From: Candidatus Sabulitectum sp.
GTDB lineage: Bacteria; Fermentibacterota; Fermentibacteria; Fermentibacterales; JCC-6
NCBI GenBank assembly: GCA_023136985.1
Contig: JAGLQD010000041.1
Span: 1 to 5,414, forward strand
Direction of reading: 5' to 3'
Length of the DNA: 5,414 nucleotides
In this document: one piece after another, positions 1 to 5,414 of the stretch
How positions within the stretch are numbered: the first letter of the stretch is position 1
Layout of the letters: the number at the start of each line of letters is the position of its first letter
Position numbers and translations under genes: made by a program
Notes under the pieces: model-generated
The model's input: only the letters and a program-made list of their open reading frames with translations
The model's database searches: none
What the model was told of the DNA's origin: nothing

Positions 1-700
1 TGTTAAAATCCCCTACATCGCAGGCGTACGCACCCATCAGAGCTCCATCAATATAGCTCTGATTCCAGCTGCTGTTGCTGCCGTCGTTCCTCCACCAGCA
101 GACATCTCCGGACTGACTGGAGACACCTGCAATATCAGTCAGCCCATCCCCGTCAATATCTGCTGCTCTGATCTGTCTTGCATCAAAATTGGTGGCAATT
201 ACAGTACTGGGATTCCATCCACCTGCGTTGTTTCTGAATAAAAGTATCTCATTCTGAGAGTCGCTGGAAACAACCAGATCCCTGTATCCATTGCCATCAA
301 AATCGGCAACGGTAATAAACCTGGGAGATCCCACATTACCAACTACATGCTTTACCCAAGCAGTGCCTAGTCCATCTACATTTTCGCTCCAGAACAGCTC
401 TCCGGATTGGTAAGCACAACATGCAGCATCCACATCTCCGTCTAAATCTATATCCGTTGCTATAACATAAACAGGTCCATTAGCAGAGCCGATCTGATTC
501 TCATCTCTATTAACTATAAGTTTTAACTGACCGATGGTCGTGTCCCAGTCCATATCTCCTGCTAAAGAGAACCTGTCTTGCCACTCTGTAACCGGTCCGG
601 CAACTCCCGGCCCGCCTGCCCAGTCGGTCTGAGTCTCACTCTCCGCAAAAGCCAGCATACAAAAGCCTGAGATCAGCAGTGTTAACAATAAGAACTTCAT
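1..700 (-). CDS. secreted FG-GAP/VCBS-repeat propeller protein, C-terminus cut by window edge
   Basis: The reading frame is open from an ATG at 700-698 to the left edge, giving 233 residues without a stop. Residues 1-19 are a clear signal peptide: a Lys, a hydrophobic core, and AFA before Glu20 as likely cleavage site, so the product is probably exported. The mature part begins with a TDWAGGPG motif (25-32) and then shows repeated calcium-loop motifs: DIDLDGDVD (83-91), DFDGNGYRD (133-141) and DIDGDGLTD (181-189). Each is followed by a strand and an aromatic/Asn segment (LFWSEN, LLFRNN, CWWRND). This is the pattern of FG-GAP/VCBS repeats, which fold as beta-propeller blades. A further repeat seems to start at the edge (CDVGDFN). 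The true length and any C-terminal sorting domain are unknown. GGGGGA at 705-710 is a Shine-Dalgarno candidate 4 bases from the start. An in-frame ATG at 712 would add four residues, but would place that purine run inside the gene. Substrate and role cannot be told. It appears to have its own promoter. Confidence 0.85.
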   Translation of the reverse strand, partial: MKFLLLTLLISGFCMLAFAESETQTDWAGGPGVAGPVTEWQDRFSLAGDMDWDTTIGQLKLIVNRDENQIGSANGPVYVIATDIDLDGDVDAACCAYQSGELFWSENVDGLGTAWVKHVVGNVGSPRFITVADFDGNGYRDLVVSSDSQNEILLFRNNAGGWNPSTVIATNFDARQIRAADIDGDGLTDIAGVSSQSGDVCWWRNDGSNSSWNQSYIDGALMGAYACDVGDFN

Positions 701-741
701 ATAATCCCCCATAAGTTATTGTGCGCGCATATACATATACA

Positions 742-770
742 AGTATGTAGATTAAACCAAGTCAGGTCAA
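742..770 (-). promoter_or_regulatory. candidate sigma70-type promoter for the secreted propeller gene
   Basis: On the minus strand, TTGACC (765-770, 5 of 6 matches to the -35 consensus) is separated by exactly 17 bases from CATACT (742-747, 4 of 6 matches to the -10 consensus). The start codon of the secreted protein lies about 40 bases downstream. The element sits in the only non-coding gap after queH, which suggests the propeller gene is transcribed separately from the ruv-queH operon, at least in part. It is a consensus match only. Confidence 0.5.
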
Positions 771-771
771 T

Positions 772-784
772 ACCCAATATGGGT
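772..784. repeat. short palindrome ACCCA-ATA-TGGGT at the end of queH
   Basis: Perfect 5-base inverted arms around a 3-base centre. It touches the first base of the queH stop codon (784-786) and lies one base upstream of the candidate -35 box (765-770) of the next gene. It could be an operator or a weak RNA hairpin. No T-tract follows on the minus strand, so it is not a convincing rho-independent terminator. Confidence 0.3.
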
Positions 785-1335
785 CACATCTCCCCGGGAG
801 ACTTTATTTTAAGGTAGCGGTCTCTCTCGCTGAAGATACAACCGCAGTAGGGTTGCCGATACAGCCCAGCGCTTCGCGAAAGCTCAATGGATCTTCTGTA
901 GCTCTTTCTGAAATCTTTGTACATGAACTGGACACCATGGATCTCAGAGGCATTATCCCCTGCTTTCTGCAGAAGAACATGATTCTGGTACGGACTTACG
1001 GAAAGAGTGGATGTGAACAGCTCTATACCGGTATTAGAGGCGATCTCAGCAGTTCTTTCCATTCTGTCCGAAAAACATGAGAAACATCTGTTCTCTCCCT
1101 CCAGCAACATTCTAATATTCTTTTCCAGTGGGTATTCCTCATGGTAAATCATGGGTAATCCCACAGCAGGGGCCCATTCTTTCACTGCATCCAGTCTGCG
1201 TTTGAATTCTTTCCATGGATGTATCGAGGGATTGTAAAAATAGCCTGTTACTTCAAAACCGTCAGCTCTGAGATCTTCAAGAACAGCTGTTGCACAGGGA
1301 GCACAGCACATATGAAGAAGTATTTTCCTTATCAA
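784..1335 (-). CDS. queH: epoxyqueuosine reductase QueH
   Basis: QueH (DUF208 family) reduces epoxyqueuosine to queuosine at the wobble base of GUN-anticodon tRNAs in the cytoplasm. It is the non-homologous alternative to the cobalamin-dependent QueG. The 183 residues match the family's usual size and carry its cysteine signatures: HMCCAPC near the N-terminus (Cys10, Cys11, Cys14), CFSC (Cys84, Cys87) and YCGC (Cys164, Cys166). In the family, conserved cysteines hold a [4Fe-4S] cluster and a nearby extra metal. Other family-like stretches are GYFYNPSIHPWKEF (31-44) and TSTLSVSPYQNH (108-119). The start is TTG at 1335-1333, overlapping the ruvB stop (TTGA, 4 shared bases) and preceded by a strong GGAGGAG. 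The first ATG (residue 9) would remove the first beta strand just before CCAPC, so TTG is preferred. It is probably translationally coupled to ruvB. A queuosine gene downstream of ruvAB fits the known ruvAB-queA-tgt neighbourhood. Confidence 0.93.
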   Translation of the reverse strand: MIRKILLHMCCAPCATAVLEDLRADGFEVTGYFYNPSIHPWKEFKRRLDAVKEWAPAVGLPMIYHEEYPLEKNIRMLLEGENRCFSCFSDRMERTAEIASNTGIELFTSTLSVSPYQNHVLLQKAGDNASEIHGVQFMYKDFRKSYRRSIELSRSAGLYRQPYCGCIFSERDRYLKIKSPGEM

Positions 1336-2354
1336 AGCGGAAGCTCCTCCTGACCTGCTCTGGCAAAGCCAAGATGTCTGTAGGCATGAGCTGTAGCTAC
1401 CCGGCCCCTGCTTGTGCGGTTAAGAAAACCTCTTGCAAGAAGGAAAGGTTCCACCACATCAATAAGAGTATCTCTTTCCTCATTCAGAGTGGCAGCAATG
1501 GCAGATACACCTACCGGCCCACCAGCGTACTGCTTGATAATAACATTAAGGTAGTTTCTGTCCAGCCTGTCCAGCCCGGCTTCATCTACACCGTTTATAT
1601 CCATAGCCTCCACGGAGGTCTCTTCATCAATAGCATCACGGCGCATAACCTGAGCATAATCTCTGGCCCTCTTGAGAAGTCTGTTTGCTATCCTGGGTGT
1701 ACCCCTTGCTCGAAATGCAATTGATTCAGAACCATCTCCGGTTATTGCTGTTGAAAGTATCCCTGCAGAGCGGGTTATTATGGTTTTCAAATCCTTTACA
1801 TCGTAGAATTCCAGATGCAGCGAAAAGCCGAATCTGTCTCTTAGAGGACCGGTAATAAGCCCCGCACGGGTTGTGGCTCCAACGATGGTAAAATGGCTCA
1901 ACTCCAGCTTAACTGTTCTTGCATGGGGCCCGGGATCAATTACCATGTCAATCTCAAAATCTTCCATTGCGGGATAAATGTATTCCTCTACTATCCTGGG
2001 CAATCGGTGTATCTCATCAATGAAGAGAACATCTCCCCTTTTCAGATTGGTTAATATGCCAACAAGATCCGCAGGCCTTTCAAGAGCCGGGCCTGAAGTG
2101 CAGACTATATCAGCTTCCATTTCCTCTGCTATTACATAAGCAAGCGTTGTTTTCCCAAGCCCCGGCGGGCCGTGAAAAAGCAGGTGGTCCAACGGCTCTC
2201 CACGCTCTTTCGCCGCCTGCACAGCAATTTTCAGGTTATCTATGAGTTCCCGTTGGCCTATGTATTCAGCAAAACTCTTTGGTCTGAGACTGGTAAAATC
2301 TCTTTCTTCCACCTCGCTGATGCTGTCTGCTCTTACAATGGATTCCAGTGCCAT
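1332..2354 (-). CDS. ruvB: Holliday junction branch migration DNA helicase RuvB
   Basis: RuvB is the hexameric AAA+ motor that, bound to RuvA at a Holliday junction, pumps DNA to drive branch migration in recombinational repair. The 340 residues match the family's usual length. Visible in order are LRPKSFAEYIGQ (23-34); Walker A GPPGLGKT (62-69); Walker B with DEIH (110-116); sensor 1 GATTRAG (159-165); the LRDRFG segment (171-176) with the likely arginine finger Arg172; sensor 2 GTPRIANR (218-225); and a C-terminal winged-helix domain with GGPVGVSAIA and RTSRGRVAT. All key ATPase residues are present. The ATG at 2354-2352 is preceded by AAGGAG (2366-2371), which overlaps the end of ruvA. The gap to ruvA is 7 bases and the stop overlaps queH, so it is part of one operon. 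Confidence 0.98.
   Translation of the reverse strand: MALESIVRADSISEVEERDFTSLRPKSFAEYIGQRELIDNLKIAVQAAKERGEPLDHLLFHGPPGLGKTTLAYVIAEEMEADIVCTSGPALERPADLVGILTNLKRGDVLFIDEIHRLPRIVEEYIYPAMEDFEIDMVIDPGPHARTVKLELSHFTIVGATTRAGLITGPLRDRFGFSLHLEFYDVKDLKTIITRSAGILSTAITGDGSESIAFRARGTPRIANRLLKRARDYAQVMRRDAIDEETSVEAMDINGVDEAGLDRLDRNYLNVIIKQYAGGPVGVSAIAATLNEERDTLIDVVEPFLLARGFLNRTSRGRVATAHAYRHLGFARAGQEELPL
1343..1350 (-). promoter_or_regulatory. Shine-Dalgarno of queH, inside the end of ruvB
   Basis: The minus strand reads GGAGGAGC here. The GAGGAG core is 8 bases from the TTG start of queH. This strong site is what makes the TTG start credible over the ATG eight codons later. Confidence 0.7.
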
Positions 2355-2361
2355 ATTAACA

Positions 2362-2952
2362 TCAGCTCCTTATTTTCATTGCAGCCCTGACCAAAGCTGA
2401 TGGGGAGACATCAGATCCCACTTCATCAACAGCTGCATTTATCAGGGAGACAGCTTCAGAAGAAGGAATTCCAAGTTGCTCTAGAATAGCCCGGGCATCT
2501 ACAGAGCTGGCTGAAACAGCAGGTTCAGAGGTAACAAAACTTGACTTTGACATTACATCCTGCAGTTTGGCAACGATCTGCTTCGCTCGTGAATTGCCTA
2601 TACCAGGTAGAGATTTCAGTACCTTTATGTCACCGGTTGCAATTGCAGAGGCAAGTTCTGACGGTGGAATCACCATGGCCTTAGCTGCAGCCCTTACCCC
2701 CACACCGGATACACTTATGAATTTTGTAAAAAAATCTCTGTCTGAAATGCTGGGGAAAGCTACTGCAAGTGGAACGCCCTTGTTTCCCTCATTAACAATC
2801 TGAAAAAGAAGGAAGAAAAGGGATTCATCTCCAACGGAAACATACCGAAGGAAATATCCAGGAGCCAGAAGACGAACAGTTATCGGACCTGTTTCAAGAA
2901 GAATGTAGGATTTGTCCGTTCCTGTGACCAAGCCTCTGATACTTTCAAGCAT
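2362..2952 (-). CDS. ruvA: Holliday junction branch migration complex subunit RuvA
   Basis: RuvA forms tetramers that hold the four-way junction flat and load RuvB. The 196-residue product has the usual three parts: an OB-fold (about 1-66) starting MLESIRG, two helix-hairpin-helix DNA-binding motifs (SVSGVGVRAA at 80-89 and LPGIGNSRA at 115-123), and after a Ser/Ala-rich linker a small C-terminal domain (about 150-196) that binds RuvB in the family. The chosen ATG (2952-2950) begins at the family's normal N-terminus. An ATG at 2997 would add 15 residues that lie over ruvC and match nothing in RuvA. The start overlaps the ruvC stop by 8 bases, implying translational coupling, with GGAG close upstream. 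The sequence is divergent: the usual GVGPK and GIGKKTAE are GVGVR and GIGNSRAK, and the loop holding the acidic pin (RED in E. coli) reads NEGNKG with about four extra residues. The identity is supported strongly by gene order. Confidence 0.95.
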   Translation of the reverse strand: MLESIRGLVTGTDKSYILLETGPITVRLLAPGYFLRYVSVGDESLFFLLFQIVNEGNKGVPLAVAFPSISDRDFFTKFISVSGVGVRAAAKAMVIPPSELASAIATGDIKVLKSLPGIGNSRAKQIVAKLQDVMSKSSFVTSEPAVSASSVDARAILEQLGIPSSEAVSLINAAVDEVGSDVSPSALVRAAMKIRS

Positions 2953-3433
2953 ATCGCTCCGCTTCGTAGAGAGCAATGGCCACTGCAAGGGCATCACTCA
3001 CATCAAGTGGTTTCAGTTCACTCCGGATACCGAAAATACGGCATACCATCCCATTTACCTGCTGCTTGCTGGCCCGCCCGTTACCGGTTACCGCCTTCTT
3101 AACCCTGCTTGCAGGCAGCGACTCCACTCTTATCCCCTTCAATCCCGCAGCAAGACAAAGCACACCACGGGCATGCCCCATGATAATAGCAGTTGCAGGG
3201 TGACGGTAATGGGAATATATCTTTTCCATTCCCATCACATCAGGAGAATACTTCTGAATAACCTCAGCAAGCCCTCTGTACAACTCTGCAAGCCTGGGAG
3301 TAAGAGGATCCGATGCTTTTGATCTGATGGTTCCTGCATCCAGTAACTTTATGGTACCCGAGCTAGCTGAGATTACTCCGAATCCGGTGATATTCAATCC
3401 GGGATCAATTCCAAGAATTATCTTTTCAGCCAA
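2945..3433 (-). CDS. ruvC: crossover junction endodeoxyribonuclease RuvC
   Basis: RuvC is the dimeric RNase H-fold resolvase that makes paired nicks across a Holliday junction, working with RuvAB. The 162 residues are close to the typical length. The metal-binding acidic residues are all visible: Asp10 in LGIDPG, Glu70 in GMEKIY, and Asp144 with Asp147 in LDVSDALAVAI. The HARGV segment (87-91) and the basic KKAVTGNGRASKQQV stretch (112-126) are also family-like. The start is a TTG at 3433-3431, directly after the TAG stop of yebC. The next Met (67) would delete the first catalytic Asp, so TTG is the only workable start. A weak GGAAGAG (3437-3443) lies just upstream inside yebC. Translation is probably coupled to yebC. 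The 3' end overlaps ruvA by 8 bases. Confidence 0.97.
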   Translation of the reverse strand: MAEKIILGIDPGLNITGFGVISASSGTIKLLDAGTIRSKASDPLTPRLAELYRGLAEVIQKYSPDVMGMEKIYSHYRHPATAIIMGHARGVLCLAAGLKGIRVESLPASRVKKAVTGNGRASKQQVNGMVCRIFGIRSELKPLDVSDALAVAIALYEAERYA

Positions 3434-4159
3434 CTACTCTTCCATATCAAAGTTCGAGAAAAGAGCCTGAACATCGTCCAGATCCTCAAGAGCTTCAAGA
3501 AGCTTCATGGTTCTTATGGCCACCTTGCCGGTGAGAAGAACCGTGTTGGCCGGAACCTTTGTTACCTCAGAAGAAACTACATTTATTCCAGCAGACTCCA
3601 AAGCTTCCTTTACTGCAAAAACATCATCAGGCCCAGTAGACGCTATAATGGTATCCTCAATAACGGCAACATCTTCAAGACCCGCTTCAAGACCGGCTTC
3701 AAGAACCTCGTCCTCTGTATGAGTTGTTCCATCGATACAGATCTGCCCCTGCTTACTGAAAAGGTAGGCTACACTGTTCTTTGAACCCAGGCTGCCTCCT
3801 CCTTTTGTAAGAGAATGACGGATCTCTGCAGCTGCACGGTTCTTGTTGTCTGTTAAAACTTCTATAATTATGGCAACTCCGCCTGGTCCATAAGCCTCGT
3901 AGAGCATTTCTTCATATGTAACACCCTCAAGTTCACCTGTTCCGCGCTTGATAGCCCTCTCAATATTATCATTGGGCATATTCTGCCCTTTGGCACTGTC
4001 AACGGCCACACGCAGTCTTGGATTCATGTCTGCATCACCACCGCCTGCACGGGCTGCTACCGAAATTTCCTTTACCAGGCGGCTGAATATCTTGCCACGG
4101 GCTGCGTCTGCTTTGCCCTTCTTGTGTTTGATCGTGCTCCATTTATTGTGTCCGGACAT
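3434..4159 (-). CDS. yebC: YebC/TACO1-family translation factor (formerly probable transcriptional regulator)
   Basis: The protein starts with the family signature MSGHNKWSTIKHKK and continues with ARGKIFSRLVKEI (20-32), NPRLRVAVDSAK (46-57), the NMPNDNIERAIKRGTGE run (from about residue 60) and YGPGGVAIIIEVLTDNKNR. Its 241 residues equal the usual length. Family members were long annotated as transcriptional regulators. More recent work on bacterial YebC and mitochondrial TACO1 points to a ribosome-associated role in relieving stalls at proline-rich stretches. Either way the site is cytoplasmic. The ATG at 4159 has an excellent AAGGAG (4166-4171) six bases upstream, the strongest translation signal in the window. 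The gene probably opens the yebC-ruvCAB-queH operon, an order common in bacteria. One departure from the common consensus is SLGSKNSVA, where a Gly usually precedes SVA. Confidence 0.96.
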   Translation of the reverse strand: MSGHNKWSTIKHKKGKADAARGKIFSRLVKEISVAARAGGGDADMNPRLRVAVDSAKGQNMPNDNIERAIKRGTGELEGVTYEEMLYEAYGPGGVAIIIEVLTDNKNRAAAEIRHSLTKGGGSLGSKNSVAYLFSKQGQICIDGTTHTEDEVLEAGLEAGLEDVAVIEDTIIASTGPDDVFAVKEALESAGINVVSSEVTKVPANTVLLTGKVAIRTMKLLEALEDLDDVQALFSNFDMEE

Positions 4160-4165
4160 CTATGT

Positions 4166-4171
4166 CTCCTT
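4166..4171 (-). promoter_or_regulatory. strong Shine-Dalgarno of yebC
   Basis: The minus strand reads AAGGAG, six bases before the ATG of yebC. It fixes the yebC start and is closer to consensus than the sites of ruvC and ruvA, which seem to depend on coupling. Confidence 0.75.
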
Positions 4172-4197
4172 CATGTATGAGTTTTTCCGATGATGCT

Positions 4198-4226
4198 ACC
4201 TTAGGACAGAAATGGCATTAGGTCAA
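4198..4226 (-). promoter_or_regulatory. possible weak promoter ahead of the yebC-ruvCAB-queH operon
   Basis: On the minus strand TTGACC (4221-4226, 5 of 6 -35 matches) overlaps the stop codon of the upstream zinc-ribbon gene. Exactly 17 bases later comes TAAGGT (4198-4203), only 3 of 6 -10 matches. The same TTGACC hexamer serves as candidate -35 for the propeller gene. The 63-base gap (4160-4222) is the widest between genes in the right four-fifths of the window, so a promoter here is reasonable, but the -10 is poor and readthrough from upstream is equally possible. Confidence 0.28.
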
Positions 4227-4912
4227 GTTCTACTGCCATGGTAGTCAACAATTCCATCCCATCCAGCCACCGATCTTCTGAAAAATGACACACCAGTTTC
4301 AGCAATTACCACTTTTTCAACTTCCTGAAAACAGGGCAGAATTACAAGAACGGGAATCACAGACGAGAGAACGATCTCTATTTCAGCAAGCCAGTCCGAC
4401 TTTTCAGTTTCCTGACCAACAGCAACACACCTTGCAAGTACCGCCGCATCGTTCAGCGAAATTGTTCCACCGCAGATGTCCGGCAGCTGGCCTTCTCTGC
4501 CAGTTACATCAGGAAGACTATCGATCTGCCTTGAAAGACTAACGCCTATACCGGGCAGACCGTCTACAGGAAAAGCAGGAAAAAGAAAAGTTCTTTTATC
4601 CAGCTGCCCTCCCGTCTCACTCTTCTTGGAGGACAAAACACCCTCTTCGTACCTGCTGCCGAATTGAATCATAGTTGCTGTGAATTCATTTCGAACGGTT
4701 CTCTTCAGAACATGTACAGAAGCTCTCACCATCCAGAAAGGAAGAGGCAGACGGGAATCTGCAGATGCCCTGCACTGAACCTGTACTGGTTCAAGACCGG
4801 TTTCACCAAGAACCCAACCTTTGCCGCAGTTGCTGCAGAAAAACAATTTGTCCTGCCCCAGTCCGGAAAGAGTGGCTCTGCAGTGTGAACAGACAAGTCT
4901 TGTAATTCTCAT
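4223..4912 (-). CDS. zinc-ribbon protein of unknown function with LPFW/FPAF motifs
   Basis: I do not recognise a characterised family. The 229 residues begin with a zinc ribbon, CSHC (Cys8, Cys11) and CSNCGKGW (Cys26, Cys29), which should bind one Zn. After it come LPLPFW (55-60) in a strand-like region, a low-complexity Ser/Lys/Gly segment (about 92-106), FPAFPVDGLPGIG (111-123), a region with NDAAVLARCV (154-163), and a hydrophobic strand-like stretch ending LVILPCF (189-195). The recurring Pro-aromatic motifs suggest related beta modules. No signal peptide is seen, and the hydrophobic run near 180-195 looks more like core strands than a membrane helix. The start chosen is the ATG at 4912-4910, which overlaps the upstream stop as ATGA. 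A longer frame from 5107 adds 65 residues that are the antiphase reading of the upstream gene and are Cys-rich noise. The overlap implies co-translation and a shared role with the upstream membrane protein. Confidence 0.75.
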   Translation of the reverse strand: MRITRLVCSHCRATLSGLGQDKLFFCSNCGKGWVLGETGLEPVQVQCRASADSRLPLPFWMVRASVHVLKRTVRNEFTATMIQFGSRYEEGVLSSKKSETGGQLDKRTFLFPAFPVDGLPGIGVSLSRQIDSLPDVTGREGQLPDICGGTISLNDAAVLARCVAVGQETEKSDWLAEIEIVLSSVIPVLVILPCFQEVEKVVIAETGVSFFRRSVAGWDGIVDYHGSRT

Positions 4913-5414
4913 ATCAAACTGTCCATTCCAGCATTCTTCTCTGCAAGTTTCAGGAATCTTAAGGAAACAGCGCCCAGACCATAAACTGAGAGTACAACAA
5001 ACATAAGCACAGATCCTATCCTCAAAATACCGGAAAAAAACAATAATATCAGAATAGGAATAAGACCGGCCCATACACTTCCCAGGATCCGACAGACCTT
5101 TCTCCAATGGGCAGAATCAGGCGGAAAAGCCCCCCTGAGTATCTTACCGGAACAGCCGTCAACAACAATTCTGTACGTTTTCTCCGCAAGAACATACTCG
5201 ACGACCCACAGAGGGTAATGCACCAGTTTTTCTCTGGAACCAGTAACAGCCAGATACATGGATCGCTGCTCAAGACCAACTCCTACTCCACCGCATATTC
5301 GCTGGATATACCTGTCTGCTTCCTCTTTAGCCTGATTAATAGAACCTGCCGGGTCAACAACATGAGCCTCTGACGGAAGCTTCCCTGAATCAAAAACTGT
5401 CAAAGGCAATCTGG
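4909..5414 (-). CDS. membrane protein with YPLW/VVDG.SG module, N-terminus cut by window edge
   Basis: The frame is open to the right edge, so the true start lies outside. The TTG at 5409 is probably an internal Leu, since the codon before it (AGA) continues the frame. At least 167 residues are visible. A soluble part contains HYPLWVVEYV (64-73, counted from the Leu at 5409), KTYRIVVDGCSGKILRG (77-93), and then two hydrophobic segments at about 109-129 and 132-154, likely membrane helices joined by a very short turn. The 'YP.W...Y....Y.VVDG.SG..L.G..P' pattern occurs in uncharacterised membrane proteins that often also carry a zinc ribbon; whether this one does cannot be seen. The stop (4911-4909) overlaps the start of the zinc-ribbon gene by four bases. 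Function is unknown. The pair may act together at the membrane, which is an inference from coupling and the related Pro-Trp motifs. Confidence 0.75.
   Translation of the reverse strand, partial: RLPLTVFDSGKLPSEAHVVDPAGSINQAKEEADRYIQRICGGVGVGLEQRSMYLAVTGSREKLVHYPLWVVEYVLAEKTYRIVVDGCSGKILRGAFPPDSAHWRKVCRILGSVWAGLIPILILLFFSGILRIGSVLMFVVLSVYGLGAVSLRFLKLAEKNAGMDSLI

Noticed and set aside
1290..1724. 144-codon open frame on the plus strand
   Set aside because: It lies fully antisense to ruvB and the start of queH, has no family-like motif, and is the usual shadow of a well-supported gene.
2953..2997. 15-residue N-terminal extension of RuvA
   Set aside because: It lies over ruvC in another frame, and RuvA proteins begin at the MLESIRG-equivalent position.
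2912..3322. 136-codon open frame on the plus strand
   Set aside because: It is antisense to ruvC and ruvA, both with intact catalytic or binding motifs; the translated product has no recognisable domain.
3673..3708. three tandem 12-base near-repeats (cttcaagaccsg) inside yebC
   Set aside because: They encode LEAG-type helix turns. The stretch has the same length as the usual YebC segment (EAALEAGAEDV), so it is helical periodicity and not a repeat expansion.
4232..4245. near-palindrome ACTGCCATGGTAGT close to the end of the zinc-ribbon gene
   Set aside because: It lies in coding sequence, has a mismatched pair and no room for a loop, and no T-run follows, so it is not a terminator.
4325..4375. 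possible membrane helix near the C-terminus of the zinc-ribbon protein (IVLSSVIPVLVILPCF)
   Set aside because: It contains an internal Pro, is short, and ends in a Pro-aromatic motif like the LPFW and FPAF strands, so buried beta strands are more likely.
4913..5107. 65-residue N-terminal extension of the zinc-ribbon protein, with several Cys
   Set aside because: It overlaps the upstream membrane-protein gene out of frame, and the ATGA junction at 4909-4912 gives a normal coupled start right before the CxxC ribbon.
1..5414. CRISPR arrays, tRNA or rRNA genes, insertion sequences, phage or defence genes
   Set aside because: I looked on both strands and saw no regularly spaced repeats, tRNA-like folds, transposase motifs or terminal inverted repeats. 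Apart from short gaps the window is filled by the listed genes.

Overview
The window is a bacterial chromosome segment in which every supportable gene lies on the minus strand, so transcription runs from the right edge to the left. By eye it is of moderate GC content and densely packed. The genes either overlap by a few bases or have short gaps. The mixture of a yebC-ruvC-ruvA-ruvB-queH cluster, a secreted FG-GAP/VCBS propeller protein and two zinc-ribbon-family proteins suggests an uncultivated-type bacterium, perhaps of the FCB superphylum (Fermentibacteria or Aegiribacteria-like). That placement is an impression from protein style, not a proof.

Right part (5414 to 4223): two co-translated genes of unrecognised function. 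The first is cut by the right edge. It has a 'YPLW...VVDG.SG' soluble module followed by two membrane helices. Its stop overlaps (ATGA) the start of the second, a 229-residue protein with an N-terminal CxxC...CxxC zinc ribbon followed by LPFW and FPAF motifs. A 63-base gap follows, with a possible weak promoter and a strong Shine-Dalgarno sequence.

Centre (4159 to 1332): a core translation and DNA-repair operon, yebC, ruvC, ruvA, ruvB. YebC is a TACO1-family factor. RuvA and RuvB form the Holliday-junction branch-migration motor, and RuvC is the resolvase that cuts the junction. The joins are very tight: yebC and ruvC abut in the same frame with only the TAG stop between them, ruvC and ruvA overlap by 8 bases, and ruvA and ruvB are 7 bases apart.

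Left-centre (1335 to 784): queH, epoxyqueuosine reductase, the last step of queuosine synthesis in tRNA. It starts with TTG inside the ruvB stop codon region. Its place after ruvAB recalls the ruvAB-queA-tgt order known in many bacteria.

Left edge (783 to 1): an 83-base gap with a good sigma70-like promoter candidate and two small palindromes, then a separately expressed secreted beta-propeller-type protein that runs off the left edge. I saw no tRNA, rRNA, CRISPR array, insertion sequence or phage feature. Most of the window is ordinary housekeeping. The least explained parts are the zinc-ribbon pair and the secreted propeller protein.
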